This document shows, piece by piece, positions 27,066 to 37,493 of a stretch of 64,000 nt of DNA (positions are counted from its first letter, which is position 1; the number at the start of each line of letters is the position of its first letter). The stretch is from Vreelandella halophila (GTDB lineage: Bacteria > Pseudomonadota > Gammaproteobacteria > Pseudomonadales > Oleiphilaceae). The position numbers and the translations under genes are program-made. Under the pieces are notes generated by a model. The model ran no database searches. It was not told the origin of the DNA and worked only from the letters and a program-made list of their open reading frames with translations. Where the stretch lies: the NCBI RefSeq assembly GCF_009856365.1, contig NZ_WMEX01000010.1, positions 19,572-83,571 of the forward strand, read 5' to 3'.

Positions 27066-27548
27066 ATGGCATGGTACGCCCTACAGCATAAACCGGCCCA
27101 GGCGGCTCGCGCGCTGGCGAACCTGGAGAACCAGGGGATCGAGTGTTTCTTCCCAGAGATTGACGTGGAAACCATCCAGCAGGGTAAGCGCCGGATGCGG
27201 CGGGAGCCCCTGTTCCGGGGGTACCTGTTCATCAACCTGGAGCTGACCGATCCGGTCTGGCACAAGCTCCGCTCCACCCGCGGCGTGGTGCGGGTTGTGA
27301 GCTTCGGTAACCGGCCGGCACCCATTGCCGATGAGGTCATCCAGGGGATCCGGGAGGGTCTGGAATCCGCAGCCGAGGCCGGGGGCATCCACAAAGGGGA
27401 CAAGCTCGAGATTCTGGAAGGGCCCTTCCGGGGCCTGAACGCCGTCTTCCAGGAATACGACGGGGAAACCCGGGCGATGGTGCTGATCGATTTCCTGCAG
27501 AAACAGCACCGGGTGTCCATGAACCTGGATCAGGTCCGCCCCGGCTAG
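27066..27548 (+). CDS. rfaH: RfaH, transcription antitermination factor
   Basis: NusG paralogue that in enterics boosts long operons for surface polysaccharides after recruitment at ops elements. 160 residues: NGN domain (1-95) with MAWYALQHKPAQAARALANL and RREPLFRGYLFINLEL, then a KOW domain with GDKLEILEGPFRGLNAVFQE. These features and the lack of the usual NusG-secE context identify RfaH rather than NusG. No ops element (GGCGGTAG) was seen nearby, so its targets lie elsewhere. Confidence 0.93.
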   Translation: MAWYALQHKPAQAARALANLENQGIECFFPEIDVETIQQGKRRMRREPLFRGYLFINLELTDPVWHKLRSTRGVVRVVSFGNRPAPIADEVIQGIREGLESAAEAGGIHKGDKLEILEGPFRGLNAVFQEYDGETRAMVLIDFLQKQHRVSMNLDQVRPG

Positions 27549-27561
27549 ACACCGCTGTTAT

Positions 27562-28314
27562 CTAGCCGGTCACGCTGCGCCCGCCATCCACATTCAGCAC
27601 CTGCCCGGTCACATAGGGCGCATCGCAGGCCAGCCAGGCCACGGCACCGGCAATATCATCCACCTCGCCGGTGCGGTGCAGCGGCACCTGATGCAGGATC
27701 GCCTGCTGCTCCTCCTCCGGCATGGCGCCACCGCCCTCGCCTTCCGGCCACAGGATTGCCCCCGGTGCCACCCCGTTGGCCCGCACCTGCGGCGCCATAT
27801 CCCTGGCCCAGGAGCGCGTCAGCGACGCCAGGGCGGCTTTCGTGGCGCAGTAAACCGGATGATCCGCCAGCGGGCGCTCGGCATGGACGTCAATCAGGTT
27901 GATGATGCAGCCACGCTGCAGCTTCAGCTCCCCAGCGAGCGCCTCAACCAGCAGCACAGGGGCGCGCAGGTTGGTGTCGACCAGGCGGCCCCACTGCTCC
28001 ATGCTCAGCTCTCCCACGGGCGTGGGGAAAAACTCGGACGCATTATTCACCAGCACATCCAGCCGGGACCAGTATTCCCGTGTCTCACGGGCCAGCGTCT
28101 GGACCGCCTCCGGGTCCCGCAGATCCGCCTGCAATGCCACGGCCGAGCCGGCACGCGCAGCATTCAGCTCGGCCACCAGCGTTTCCGCATCACGGTTCCG
28201 GCTGCGGTAATGCACCACCACCCGGTATCCCCTCGCATGCAGGGCCCTTGCGGTGCCCGCGCCCAGCCGTCTTGCCGCCCCGGTCACCAGAGCCACGCCA
28301 CCGTGCTCATGCAT
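27562..28314 (-). CDS. Pteridine reductase-like short-chain dehydrogenase
   Basis: NADPH-dependent SDR, 250 residues. The cofactor motif is VTGAARRLGAGTARAL, with VVVHYRSRNRD after the second strand; TGxxRRxG and HYRS are typical of pteridine reductases (PTR1/FolM type). Also NNASEFFPTPVGELS, the catalytic YCATK, and a C-terminal VTGQVLNVDGGRS. The probable reaction is reduction of dihydropterins or dihydrofolate. The ATG at 28314 overlaps the end of cca, so it is the last gene of a thiolase-trmL-cca-reductase unit. Substrate is inferred, not shown. Confidence 0.82.
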   Translation of the reverse strand: MHEHGGVALVTGAARRLGAGTARALHARGYRVVVHYRSRNRDAETLVAELNAARAGSAVALQADLRDPEAVQTLARETREYWSRLDVLVNNASEFFPTPVGELSMEQWGRLVDTNLRAPVLLVEALAGELKLQRGCIINLIDVHAERPLADHPVYCATKAALASLTRSWARDMAPQVRANGVAPGAILWPEGEGGGAMPEEEQQAILHQVPLHRTGEVDDIAGAVAWLACDAPYVTGQVLNVDGGRSVTG

Positions 28315-29416
28315 CGTCCGCTTCTCCCTCGACCACCTGTTCAATCGCCTGTCGCCGGCGGGCCGCAATAGCCTCGCCCAGCGCCTTCCCCTGGTAACCC
28401 TCTTTCATCAGGGCGCGGGGCTCCACGCCCGCGGCCCGGGAGCGGGCTTCACGCACCCGGGCCGCCGCCTGAGCATCCAGCCCACAGGCTTCCATCACCA
28501 TCAGCAGCTGCTCGAAGCGCTCCGGGCGCCGCCAGGCATCCGCCTTTTCGATGAGTTTCTCCACCCAGTCCGCACTCAGCGGTCTCGGCCAGCGCGGCAG
28601 TGCCGCCGAACTCACGGCAATATCCCGGCAGCTGTTGGGAACCCGCAGCCGTTCACTGAAGGCATCGGCGGTATCCGCCTCGAGTTTCGAGCTAAGGGCG
28701 CCGAAACGTACTTCGGTGGCATCACTGATAGCCACCGCCCGCGCCAGAGCTGACAGCCCCCCTTCGCGCACCTCGAGCGGCGACGCAATCTCCGGCATCA
28801 CCACAGCCAGGGCGCCGCAGGCTTCCAGGACCTCAAAGAAGACCCGGGGGCGCGCTTCGTGAAGAGCCCGCCGTGTTTCCTGCCAGACCCGTTCCGGGAC
28901 CAGGTGGTCGACCTCACCTTCGACCACCATGGAGCGCATCAGGGTCATGGTCTCCTCCGCCACCTCGAACCCCATGGGGGCGAGACGCGCCGCGAACCGG
29001 GCAGTACGCAGGATGCGCAGCGGGTCCTCGGCAAAGGCCGGAGAGACATGGCGCAGCACCCGGTCGGCAAGATCCTGTTCACCCCCGAAGGGATCCACCA
29101 GATGCCCCTCCGCATCACGGGCCATGGCGTTGACCGTCAGATCCCGGCGCTTCAGGTCTTCCTCAAGCGTGACATCCGGGGCACTGTGCACCTCGAAGCC
29201 ATGGTAGCCGTGGCCGCTTTTGCGCTCGGTGCGGGCCAGCGCGTATTCCTCCCGGGTCTCGGGATGGAGGAAGACGGGAAAGTCCGCCCCCACCTGCTTG
29301 TAACCAGCCGCCAGCATCTGCTCGGGCGTGGCGCCGACCACCACCCAGTCCCGGTCCTTCACCGGCTGGCCCAGAAGCCAGTCGCGCACCGCGCCGCCCA
29401 CCTCGTAGACATCCAT
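28307..29416 (-). CDS. cca: CCA tRNA nucleotidyltransferase
   Basis: Adds or repairs the 3' CCA of tRNAs. 369 residues, with [20 protein letters not shown] then [15 protein letters not shown] (catalytic DxD), [32 protein letters not shown] and [14 protein letters not shown]. No C-terminal HD phosphohydrolase domain is apparent, so it is shorter than the E. coli enzyme (412 residues). The start overlaps the trmL stop by one base. Confidence 0.94.
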   Translation of the reverse strand: MDVYEVGGAVRDWLLGQPVKDRDWVVVGATPEQMLAAGYKQVGADFPVFLHPETREEYALARTERKSGHGYHGFEVHSAPDVTLEEDLKRRDLTVNAMARDAEGHLVDPFGGEQDLADRVLRHVSPAFAEDPLRILRTARFAARLAPMGFEVAEETMTLMRSMVVEGEVDHLVPERVWQETRRALHEARPRVFFEVLEACGALAVVMPEIASPLEVREGGLSALARAVAISDATEVRFGALSSKLEADTADAFSERLRVPNSCRDIAVSSAALPRWPRPLSADWVEKLIEKADAWRRPERFEQLLMVMEACGLDAQAAARVREARSRAAGVEPRALMKEGYQGKALGEAIAARRRQAIEQVVEGEADDA

Positions 29417-29886
29417 CAGGCACCCCCCTCAAAGCCGAGCTGACGCCAGGCTTCATAGACCACTACGGCCGCCGCGTTGGAGAGGTTCAGGCTGCGCCGT
29501 TCCGGCACCATCGGCAGGCGCAGCACCTGCCCCTTAGGCAGCCCGGCCAGAACGTCCTCCGGCAGACCGCGCGTCTCTGGACCGAACATCAGGGTATCCC
29601 CAGGCTGGTAGGCTGCCTGATGGTGACCATTGGTGCCTTTCGTGGAGATCCCGAAAAGCCGGCCCGACCGGATGGGCTCTGCCTCAAGGAAAGCCCTGTA
29701 GTCCTCGTGCACGGACACACTGGCGTACTCCCGGTAATCGAGCCCAGCCCGCTTCATGCGCCGATCATCCAGCTGGAAGCCCAGCGGCTGGATCAGGTGG
29801 AGACGGCAGCCGGTACTGGCCGCCAGCCGCATGATGTTGCCCGTATTGGGCGGTATCTCCGGCTCATAGAGCGCAATATTGAGCAT
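29416..29886 (-). CDS. trmL: TrmL, tRNA (C/U34) 2'-O-methyltransferase
   Basis: SPOUT methyltransferase for the wobble ribose of tRNA-Leu. 156 residues: MLNIALYEPEIPPNTGNIMR at the start, LHLIQPLGFQLDDRRMKRAG, and the knot region FGPETRGLPEDVL, ending in LRLPMVPERRSLNLSNAAAV. Its ATG abuts the thiolase stop, and it overlaps cca. Confidence 0.95.
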   Translation of the reverse strand: MLNIALYEPEIPPNTGNIMRLAASTGCRLHLIQPLGFQLDDRRMKRAGLDYREYASVSVHEDYRAFLEAEPIRSGRLFGISTKGTNGHHQAAYQPGDTLMFGPETRGLPEDVLAGLPKGQVLRLPMVPERRSLNLSNAAAVVVYEAWRQLGFEGGA

Positions 29887-31065
29887 TCAGCGCTCAACGG
29901 CCAGTGCCACGCCCATGCCGCCACCGATGCACAGTGTCGCCAGGCCACGCTGGGCCTCACGCCGGCGCATCTCGTGCAGCAGGGTCACCAGAATCCGGCA
30001 GCCGGAGGCTCCGATCGGGTGGCCCAGCGCAATGGCGCCGCCGTTGACGTTCACCCTGTCTGTATCCCAGCCAAGATCCCGGTTCACGGCAATGGCCTGG
30101 GCGGCGAACGCCTCATTGGCCTCCACCAGTTCCAGCTGGTCGATGCCCCAGCCCGCGCTGTCCAGCGCGCGGCGGGTCGCCGGGATGGGCCCGGTCCCCA
30201 TGACCTCCGGCGCCACGCCGGCGTTGGCGTAACCACGGATGGTGGCCAGTGGCTCCAGGCCCAGTTCCTGAGCCTTTTCAGCGGAACAGACCACCACAGC
30301 GGCAGCCCCATCGTTCAACGCCGAGGCATTGCCCGGGGTAACGCCGCCGTCCTTCTGGAAGGCCGGCTTGAGTCCGGACAGCCCCTCGGCGGTCACGCCC
30401 GGGCGCGGGTTCTCGTCGGTGTCCACCACCTTGGGATCGCCCTTGCGCTGGGGAATGCTCACGGGGACGATCTCATCACTGAAGCGCCCGGCGTTGATGG
30501 CAGCCTCCGCCTTCTGCTGGGAGGCGGCGGCGAACTCGTCCTGCGCCTGGCGGGTAATACTGTACTCGCGGGCAATGTTCTCGGCGGTCACGCCCATGTG
30601 GTAGTCGTTGAAGGCATCCCAGAGCCCGTCCTGGATCATGGAGTCGATCAGCTGCCAGTGGCCCATCTTCTGGCCATTACGGCTGTTGGGCAGCACGTGC
30701 GGTGCCTGGCTCATGCTCTCCTGGCCGCCGGCAATGATCAGGTCGGCGTCGCCGCAGCGGATCGCCTGGGTCGCCAGGTGCAGGGACTTGAGGCCGGAAC
30801 CACAGACCTTGTTGATGGTCATGGCCGGCACGGCCTCGGTGAGGCCACCCCCAATCGCCGCCTGGCGCGCCGGGTTCTGGCCGACACCGGCGGTCAGCAC
30901 CTGGCCAAGGATCACCTCATCCACCTGCTCCGATGAAATACCGGTCTCACTCAGCAGCTGGCGGATAACGGTGGCGCCGAGCTGGGCCGCGCTCTGGCCG
31001 GCGAGGCCGCCCCCGAAAGTGCCCACGGCGGTACGCCGGGCAGCGGCGATGACAACATCACGCAT
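29887..31065 (-). CDS. Acetyl-CoA acetyltransferase (thiolase)
   Basis: Condenses two acetyl-CoA or cleaves acetoacetyl-CoA. 392 residues. The nucleophile is C88 in [24 protein letters not shown] (catalytic His) and [14 protein letters not shown] (second Cys) complete the active site. The start [19 protein letters not shown] at 31065 is the family standard. The reading frame continues upstream through the cysC antisense region, but that part is not coding. It heads an operon with tRNA-modifying genes. It could serve beta-oxidation, polyhydroxybutyrate or ketone use; no phaB/phaC is nearby. Confidence 0.94.
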   Translation of the reverse strand: MRDVVIAAARRTAVGTFGGGLAGQSAAQLGATVIRQLLSETGISSEQVDEVILGQVLTAGVGQNPARQAAIGGGLTEAVPAMTINKVCGSGLKSLHLATQAIRCGDADLIIAGGQESMSQAPHVLPNSRNGQKMGHWQLIDSMIQDGLWDAFNDYHMGVTAENIAREYSITRQAQDEFAAASQQKAEAAINAGRFSDEIVPVSIPQRKGDPKVVDTDENPRPGVTAEGLSGLKPAFQKDGGVTPGNASALNDGAAAVVVCSAEKAQELGLEPLATIRGYANAGVAPEVMGTGPIPATRRALDSAGWGIDQLELVEANEAFAAQAIAVNRDLGWDTDRVNVNGGAIALGHPIGASGCRILVTLLHEMRRREAQRGLATLCIGGGMGVALAVER

Positions 31066-31212
31066 GGTTGTATGCTCCTGTTTGCCTGTTTTGGAAGCCA
31101 GTCTACCAGATGGCGGGCCGATTCGACCCTGATGCGGCATTGCACCGGTCATGGAGGCTGGATGACAATAAACACTTTTCGATTTCCGGCAGCTTTTGAG
31201 GAAGGATCCAAC

Positions 31213-31824
31213 GTGAGCGACCACATTGTCTGGCACGACCACAAGATCTCGCGCACCGAGCGCGCCAGCATCAAGCACCAGCACCCCTGCCTGCTGTGGT
31301 TCACCGGCCTTTCCGGTTCCGGCAAGTCCACCATCGCCAACGCGCTGGACGTAGCGCTCTACCATGAGGGCTACCACACCTTCCTGCTGGACGGTGACAA
31401 CGTCCGCCATGGCCTGAACCGGGATCTGGGTTTCTCCAATGAGGACCGGGTGGAGAACATCCGCCGCATCGGTGAGGTCAGCAAACTGTTCGCGGATGCC
31501 GGGCTTATCGTGCTCAGCGCGTTCATCTCGCCCTTCGCCAGCGACCGGCGGCTGGTGCGCAACATGTTCCCGGCGGGTGAGTTCATCGAGGTCTTCATGG
31601 ATACCCCGCTGGCCACCTGCGAAGAACGTGACCCCAAGGGCCTTTATCGCAAGGCACGCAGTGGCGAGATCCATGACTTCACCGGGATCGACTCCCCCTA
31701 TGAAGCGCCGGCGCATCCGGAGATCACGCTGGACACCTCCAACCTGAGCGTCGACGCCTGCGTGGAGAATCTGCTCTGCTACCTGAAGGAGCGCGACCTG
31801 CTCAAACCCGGGGGTGACGCCTGA
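31213..31824 (+). CDS. cysC: CysC, adenylylsulfate kinase
   Basis: Phosphorylates APS to PAPS in sulfate assimilation. 203 residues from the GTG at 31213, with GAGGAAGGA 6-14 bases upstream. The start gives [10 protein letters not shown], matching the family N-terminus (typically VVWH); ATG at 31162 is an alternative adding 17 residues. Walker A is in [52 protein letters not shown] and [20 protein letters not shown] follow. Stand-alone kinase, not fused to CysN. The next gene is an SLC13-type permease that could bring in sulfate. Confidence 0.95.
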   Translation: MSDHIVWHDHKISRTERASIKHQHPCLLWFTGLSGSGKSTIANALDVALYHEGYHTFLLDGDNVRHGLNRDLGFSNEDRVENIRRIGEVSKLFADAGLIVLSAFISPFASDRRLVRNMFPAGEFIEVFMDTPLATCEERDPKGLYRKARSGEIHDFTGIDSPYEAPAHPEITLDTSNLSVDACVENLLCYLKERDLLKPGGDA

Positions 31825-31829
31825 CGGCC

Positions 31830-33602
31830 ATGGACTGGGAAGCGGCGTTCACCCTGGCCACCCTGGTCACGGTTCTGGGGACCCTGATCTTCACCCGGCT
31901 CTCCGCGGACCTGGTGCTGATGACGGCGATGGCCGTCATGCTGATCCTGGGCATCCTGTCCCCGGCAGAAGCGCTGGCCGGCTTCTCCAACCCGGGCGTG
32001 ATCACCATTGCCACCCTCTACGTGGTCGCTGCCGGGCTCAAGGAAACGGGCGCCATCCAGTGGCTGGCCCGCCACCTGCTCGGCCACCCGAAAGGCACAT
32101 GGCGGGCCCAGGCGCGGCTGGTGGCGCCAACCGGCCTGATGAGTGCCTTTATGAACAACACCGCTGTGGTGGCCATGTTCATCCCTGCGGTGCAGGACTG
32201 GGCCCAACGGCTGGGCATTCCCGCCTCCCGGCTGCTGCTGCCGTTGAGCTACGCCGCCATTCTGGGCGGCACCTGCACGCTGATCGGCACCAGCACCAAC
32301 CTGGTGGTGGACGGCCTTCTCCAGTCCCGCCTCGACATCCAGCTGGGCCTGTTTGAACTCGCCTGGGTAGGGCTGCCCCTGCTGCTGATCGGCGGTACCT
32401 TTCTGGTCCTCTTCGCCAACCACATGCTGCCGGACCGCGGCGGCGTCACCGAGGACCTGGACGCCGTGCGCGAATACGGCGTGGAAGTGGAAGTGGACGA
32501 AAAGGGCCCCCTGGCAGGCAGGACGGTAGCCGAGGCTGGCCTGCGCGCGCTGAACTACGGCTATCTCACAGAGATCGAACGCGACGGCCACCTGATCTCA
32601 CCGGTGGAGCCGGACCGGGATCTGCAGGGCGGGGACCGGCTCTATTTCGTGGGAGCCCCGGAGTGCGCCAGCGAACTGCGCCGCATACAGGGGCTGATAC
32701 CGGCAAACGCCAATGTCCAGAAACTGGAGCTGGCGAACCATCAGCGCTGCCTGGTGGAAGTCGTCCTCGGCCAGGAATTTGCCGGGCTGGGCCAGACTGT
32801 GCGCGAAAGCCGTTTCCGCTCGCGCTTCAATGCCGCCATCCTCTCGGTCTCGCGCGAGGGCAAGCGGGTCTCCGGGAAGCTGGGCGACATCCGCCTGCGC
32901 ATGGGCGACACCCTGCTGCTCGAAGCCAGCCATGAATTCGTGGAGCAGTACCGCTTCCGGCGCGACTTCCTGCTGGTGAGCGCTCTCAATGACTCCACGC
33001 CACCAGACTTCAGCCGTGCCCCCGCCGCCCTGGGGATCCTTGCGGGCATGGTGGCCCTCAGTGCCAGTGGCCTGCTCAGCATCATGGAGGCCGCTTTCCT
33101 GGCCGGCGGCGCCATGATCCTGTTCGGCTGCACCAGTGCCTCGCGAGCGCGGCGCAGCCTGGACCTGCCGGTACTGGTGATCATCGCCTCATCCTTCGCC
33201 CTGGGCAACGCCATGGACCAGACCGGTGCGGCCCAGTGGGTGGCGGGCAGCCTTCTGGGCAACAGTGAGATGTCCCCCTGGATGGCCCTGGCCATCATCT
33301 ACCTGCTGACCGCCCTGTTCACCGAGGTCATCACCAACAATGCCGCCGCTGTGCTCATGTTCCCCATCGCCCTGGCGATCTCCGAGCAGCTCGGGGTCAA
33401 CTTCCTGCCCTTCGCCATCGCGGTGATGTTCGCCGCCAGCGCCAGCTTCATCACGCCGCTGGGTTACCAGACCAACCTAATGGTCTACGGGCCGGGCCGC
33501 TACCGCTTTACGGACTACATGCGCATGGGCATTCCGCTGAGTCTGCTGGTAGCCACCACTGTCATCACCCTGATTCCACAGATCTGGAGCTTCCACGGGT
33601 AA
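31830..33602 (+). CDS. SLC13-family permease with two RCK_C (TrkA-C) domains
   Basis: 590-residue inner-membrane transporter. About five spans come first (with [20 protein letters not shown], the family's substrate/sodium motif), then a soluble insert of roughly residues 205-385 containing two RCK_C modules ([19 protein letters not shown]...[10 protein letters not shown] and [20 protein letters not shown]...GDTLLLEAS). The second set of spans carries the repeated [20 protein letters not shown]. The same layout occurs in plant/algal sulfate transporters of the SLT type. Five bases after cysC, so sulfate is the likely substrate, by context only. Confidence 0.88.
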   Translation: MDWEAAFTLATLVTVLGTLIFTRLSADLVLMTAMAVMLILGILSPAEALAGFSNPGVITIATLYVVAAGLKETGAIQWLARHLLGHPKGTWRAQARLVAPTGLMSAFMNNTAVVAMFIPAVQDWAQRLGIPASRLLLPLSYAAILGGTCTLIGTSTNLVVDGLLQSRLDIQLGLFELAWVGLPLLLIGGTFLVLFANHMLPDRGGVTEDLDAVREYGVEVEVDEKGPLAGRTVAEAGLRALNYGYLTEIERDGHLISPVEPDRDLQGGDRLYFVGAPECASELRRIQGLIPANANVQKLELANHQRCLVEVVLGQEFAGLGQTVRESRFRSRFNAAILSVSREGKRVSGKLGDIRLRMGDTLLLEASHEFVEQYRFRRDFLLVSALNDSTPPDFSRAPAALGILAGMVALSASGLLSIMEAAFLAGGAMILFGCTSASRARRSLDLPVLVIIASSFALGNAMDQTGAAQWVAGSLLGNSEMSPWMALAIIYLLTALFTEVITNNAAAVLMFPIALAISEQLGVNFLPFAIAVMFAASASFITPLGYQTNLMVYGPGRYRFTDYMRMGIPLSLLVATTVITLIPQIWSFHG

Positions 33603-33608
33603 CGCCGG

Positions 33609-34799
33609 TTACCCCCGATCCTCGCGGTAGGCAAAGCGCCGCCACAGCCATTCAGCGGGCCCGGCACGCCAGCGCCGCAGCCACAATGGCGCGATCACCA
33701 GCAGCATCAGCCAGACCGCAAGGATGAACTGCAACTGGACCAGACGCGGCGTGGCCTCAAAGCGTCCGCCCGTGTAGAAAAACGCTGTGCCCAGGACCGA
33801 GCAGAGCAGATAGGCACTGAGCGCCAGCCTGCCGAGTGCCCTCAGGCGTTCCAGAAGCCCCCTGAACAGGCCCCGCTGGAGCGCCAGCATCACTGCGGAG
33901 GCCCAACCCAGCGCCACCAGGGGACCGCCCCAGATATTGAACTGACGGCCGGCATAGAGCGATTCCGCCATGCCCCACTCATGGGTCATGTTGTAGAGTA
34001 CCCCCCACTGGCACAGTGGAATGCCGATGCCGAACCCAAGCAGCCCCAGCCGCCGGTAGGGCGACTCCGGCCAGTGACCGGAAAAGAAACCACCCCGGTA
34101 AAGCGCCATCCCCACCAGCATGAGCGCCAGCACACGCCAGCCCGATTCGGTCAGCAGCATGCTCGGCCAGCTCTCGAACAGTACCATGAGCCGATGCTCG
34201 AACTGGGCTGGCCAGCCGCCCCGGTAGGCCTCGATCTCCTGCTCGACCAGTGCGGAATCCGCACTCCAGAACTGCTGCCTGAAGGCCTCATACTCTTCGG
34301 CAGGCATCCAGTTGAGGATGCCGGTCATCAGCAGGGCAAAGCCGAAAGGCACCAGATAGAACACCAACGCCCAGCCCAGAAGCCGTGCCGGCGGCAGGTT
34401 CCGGAAACGCGCCGCAACCAGCCCCACCACGGCGTAAAGCAGCAGAATGTCGCCGTACCAGATGAGGACCAGGTGCCCCAGCCCAATGAGTGCCAGCGCC
34501 CCCATGCGCCGCCGCAGAATTCGGTCCACCTGAAACCCTTCAGCGGCGAGCCGCTCCCCCTGGATCACCACCCCCGCGCCAAACAGCGCGGCCAGCAGCG
34601 GCATGAAGCTGTACTCGAACAGCAGGTGGGAAACGAACCAGACCCAGAACTCCGCCCCCTCAAAGCTGCCCATGACCCCGGGGTTGAGCTGGGCGGTCGA
34701 TACTTCAGCAAAGGCCCGGACGTTGATCACGAGGATGCCCAGTATGGCGAATCCACGCAGTACATCGAGGCTGGTCAGGCGTTCCGGGCGTTGCGACAT
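33609..34799 (-). CDS. DUF418-family membrane protein
   Basis: 396 residues, about nine to ten hydrophobic spans. N-terminal RLTSLDVLRGFAILGILVIN and FMPLLAALFGAGVVIQGER are the conserved start of the YeiB/DUF418 family; GPLVALGWASAVMLALQRG and LGRLALSAYLLCSVLGTAFF match the C-terminal domain. The function of the family is not established; it resembles acyltransferase-3-like membrane folds. Convergent with the SLC13 gene and divergent from the YdcF-like gene. Confidence 0.88.
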   Translation of the reverse strand: MSQRPERLTSLDVLRGFAILGILVINVRAFAEVSTAQLNPGVMGSFEGAEFWVWFVSHLLFEYSFMPLLAALFGAGVVIQGERLAAEGFQVDRILRRRMGALALIGLGHLVLIWYGDILLLYAVVGLVAARFRNLPPARLLGWALVFYLVPFGFALLMTGILNWMPAEEYEAFRQQFWSADSALVEQEIEAYRGGWPAQFEHRLMVLFESWPSMLLTESGWRVLALMLVGMALYRGGFFSGHWPESPYRRLGLLGFGIGIPLCQWGVLYNMTHEWGMAESLYAGRQFNIWGGPLVALGWASAVMLALQRGLFRGLLERLRALGRLALSAYLLCSVLGTAFFYTGGRFEATPRLVQLQFILAVWLMLLVIAPLWLRRWRAGPAEWLWRRFAYREDRG

Positions 34800-34873
34800 G
34801 CCCCCAATTCTGATCTGCCCGCACCCACTGTCAAATATTTCCCGCCCACGACCGTATCGGGTACCCTTCCTGC

Positions 34874-35635
34874 ATGCTGCTGACCAAAATCATCGCCGCC
34901 CTGCTCAGCCCCCTGCCCCTGGTCGGTCTCATCCTGCTGGTGGCGTGGGGCCTGCGACTCCTCAAACGGACCCGGCTGGCCGTCACCGCGGCCTGCATGG
35001 CCGGCATACTGTTCCTGGTGTTCTCCGTCGAACCCCTGGCCCGCTGGCTGATCCTGCCGCTGGAATCCCGCTACGAGCCCATCACCCAGCCGCAGGCTTT
35101 CAGCAATGTCCGCTGGATTCTGGTGCTGGGCTCCAGCGCCTCGGAGGATGCGGATGCACCCCCCACGACCCGCCTCAGTGGTGTCGCCAGCCTCCGTCTG
35201 GCGGAAGGGCTGCGCCTGCAGAATGCCCTGCCGGAAAGCACCCTGATCCTGTCCGGTGGCAGTGTCTTCGGGGACGCTCCCAGCGCTACGGTCATGAGTC
35301 GGGCAGCCATCGCGATGGGCGCGGACCCGGACCGCCTGCGCATCCACCCCAACCCTCTGAACACCCGCCAGGAGGCTGAGTTCATGCGCGAGGCGGTCGG
35401 AGAGGCCCCGTTCCTGCTGGTCACTTCAGCCTCGCACATGCCCCGGGCCATGATGCTCAACCGTAAGGTGGGCCTGAACCCCATCCCCGCACCCACCGCC
35501 CGGCGCGCGGCAGGCACCGCCCTCAAGTCCGATCCCGCTTTCTGGTTACCCTCGGCAGGTGCCCTGGAGATGAGCGAACGCGCGATCCACGAGTACCTCG
35601 GCATTGCCTGGGCCTGGCTCGGTGGTCATATCTGA
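34874..35635 (+). CDS. YdcF/ElyC-like DUF218 membrane protein
   Basis: 253 residues. Two N-terminal hydrophobic segments (about 5-25 and 35-60) and a DUF218 domain: ILVLGSSASEDAD, RLAEGLRLQNALPESTLILS, PLNTRQEAEFMREAVG, and FLLVTSASHMPRAMMLNRKV. E. coli ElyC, of the same type, affects lipid II carrier handling in the envelope. That role is inferred from family alone. Confidence 0.88.
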   Translation: MLLTKIIAALLSPLPLVGLILLVAWGLRLLKRTRLAVTAACMAGILFLVFSVEPLARWLILPLESRYEPITQPQAFSNVRWILVLGSSASEDADAPPTTRLSGVASLRLAEGLRLQNALPESTLILSGGSVFGDAPSATVMSRAAIAMGADPDRLRIHPNPLNTRQEAEFMREAVGEAPFLLVTSASHMPRAMMLNRKVGLNPIPAPTARRAAGTALKSDPAFWLPSAGALEMSERAIHEYLGIAWAWLGGHI

Positions 35636-35652
35636 AATTTCAGGCGTATACT
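35623..35652 (+). promoter_or_regulatory. Candidate promoter for the lipoprotein cluster
   Basis: TGGTCA (35623-35628), an 18-base gap and TATACT (35647-35652), some 39 bases before the ATG at 35691. AGGAGGG precedes the start. Confidence 0.4.
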
Positions 35653-35690
35653 CAATGTGAACGGAGTCGCACAATTCAGGAGGGCAGACG

Positions 35691-37493
35691 ATGCCATCAC
35701 GACGCCTGGTACCGGGAGTACTTTCGCTCTGTCTTCTGTCCTTCATCCTCACGGGCTGCTCCGGGGGCAGCAGTGGTGGTTCCGGCATCGGCGATCAGGT
35801 CACCCTGCCTGATAGCAGCCCGATTCCGGAGACGCCGATCCAGGAAGAGGATGACCAGCCCCCAGCAACGCCAGGGTATTACTCCGAGTCACGGTTCTGG
35901 ATCCAGGGCGAGAGCACTCAGGAGCGGGGGTTGTTTGCTATCCCAAAGGACAACAACGGCTCCGACGAGATCGACACCAGCCTGCTTGCGGAACTCCCGT
36001 TGCAGACGGTGCCGGCGCTTGTGGACAGTGGCGCGCGAATGGCACCCCGCGCCATTTTCTACCGGAACGAAAACGGTTTTACACGGGCTCCCACCGGCTC
36101 CGCAAACATACAGCAAATCTCCAGCCAGGCGAACGCTGCGGGGACCTGCCTTGGCGGATGGGCCTATGATCTGGAAGCCATTGATAACACCAGTGTTGCC
36201 TACCACACGCAGAGAAACGGCGGCGACTGCCCTGACCGCTTCAGCGTGACGGATTGGAAGCAGGTGCAGCTCGATGACACCGCCAGCACACCCCCGCAAT
36301 CATTCCCTTCCGGGGTAACCGTGGTTGCCGGGCTCAACAAAAGCTCTGATCATGAGCCACAGTGGCTCACCCTGGAAAGTGACGACACCCCTGCAAGATA
36401 TGACGTCTCGGACCTCTCGTCCCCCGGTGACAGTATCAATACGGACAAGGCAGTCACTCCCTTTACTGAACTCCACCTGATAGGACGCATCGGAACCGGG
36501 GCGGCCATCGTCGCGTACACGGGGTCTGACACCAGCGATGCCGACCGGGACTACCAGCTGGCGTACTACGACCGCGCCGCCAACAGCATCAGCAACCTAG
36601 AAAACAGCGGCGGCCCCGAACTCGCAACACTGCCCCGGATTCCGCTCGCGGACTGGGTTGCACCGGCCGCCGATGCGGTCTTTTTCGGAATCGGTAACGC
36701 CCTGGTCAGAGCGGATGCCGACGGTTACCGGATCATTGATTCAGTGGATGGCCCCGGCCGCCCCTACTTTGTGAGCCGCTCGGATACCCATGTGATATGG
36801 GGCCTCCTGAGCCAGCGCAACGACAGCCCCCAGCGGGAAATCCGGGTTGTGGGCGTGTCAGGGACCGGCGCAAGGACACTGGTGCGGGCCCCGTACGTGG
36901 AAACACGGGTCAGGGGCACCGCCGAGGGCTGGTTCTACTTCACTGCCGCAAGGGGCGCGGAGCCCAATGGTCAACTCACGGATTCTTTCGCCATCGGCTA
37001 TAACCCCTCGATCAGCGGCGACCTGAATGCATTCATCATCGCGGACGCCCAGTGGATCGGTTCTTCCATTGACCCGACAGAGGCGGTTTCAGAAGAGGTT
37101 CAGCCCCAGGCCCTGGCATCAGCCTCCATCAGCAAACTGTTTTACCGGGGTGGCAGCAGCGGCATGGAAAGTCTCCGCGCCCTTGCCGAGCCCGGCTCGC
37201 CGGTCGCCATGGAGCAGGGGAACCCGATCCTTCCGAGCATTGACCTGGGCGCTCTCAACAACTGGAATTCCGGCGCCAAGGGAGTCTTTATGGGGCCCGG
37301 CTTCGGGCGGCAACGACTCCTGACGTCAGTCGACGCCGGTTCCGACGAAAGCCTTGCCGGCGAGACCGAACTGAGGGTCGGCGCCGACCGGGACCTGACC
37401 AACCAGGTGCACTGGGTGGACCCGGACAAAGCAGGTTCACTCAACCCCATAGGCAACAGAGGACCACTGGTACGGCATGCTCCGTTGTTCTGA
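35691..37493 (+). CDS. Unknown large lipoprotein
   Basis: 600-residue protein I do not recognise. It has a clear lipoprotein signal: VPGVLSLCLLSFILTGC with a lipobox LTGC near residue 23, then a low-complexity Gly/Ser linker (SGGSSGGSG), so it is likely anchored to the outer membrane. The body contains repeated short blocks such as WLTLESDDTPARYDVSDLSS and REIRVVGVSGTGARTLVRAP that look like beta-strand repeats, perhaps a beta-propeller; this is a guess from texture. The gene is followed without a gap by a DUF3047 gene, so the two are probably co-transcribed. Confidence 0.85.
   Translation: MPSRRLVPGVLSLCLLSFILTGCSGGSSGGSGIGDQVTLPDSSPIPETPIQEEDDQPPATPGYYSESRFWIQGESTQERGLFAIPKDNNGSDEIDTSLLAELPLQTVPALVDSGARMAPRAIFYRNENGFTRAPTGSANIQQISSQANAAGTCLGGWAYDLEAIDNTSVAYHTQRNGGDCPDRFSVTDWKQVQLDDTASTPPQSFPSGVTVVAGLNKSSDHEPQWLTLESDDTPARYDVSDLSSPGDSINTDKAVTPFTELHLIGRIGTGAAIVAYTGSDTSDADRDYQLAYYDRAANSISNLENSGGPELATLPRIPLADWVAPAADAVFFGIGNALVRADADGYRIIDSVDGPGRPYFVSRSDTHVIWGLLSQRNDSPQREIRVVGVSGTGARTLVRAPYVETRVRGTAEGWFYFTAARGAEPNGQLTDSFAIGYNPSISGDLNAFIIADAQWIGSSIDPTEAVSEEVQPQALASASISKLFYRGGSSGMESLRALAEPGSPVAMEQGNPILPSIDLGALNNWNSGAKGVFMGPGFGRQRLLTSVDAGSDESLAGETELRVGADRDLTNQVHWVDPDKAGSLNPIGNRGPLVRHAPLF

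Noticed and set aside
31066..31716. Upstream extension of the thiolase frame (609 residues)
   Set aside because: The extra part lies antisense to cysC; the standard thiolase start is at 31065.
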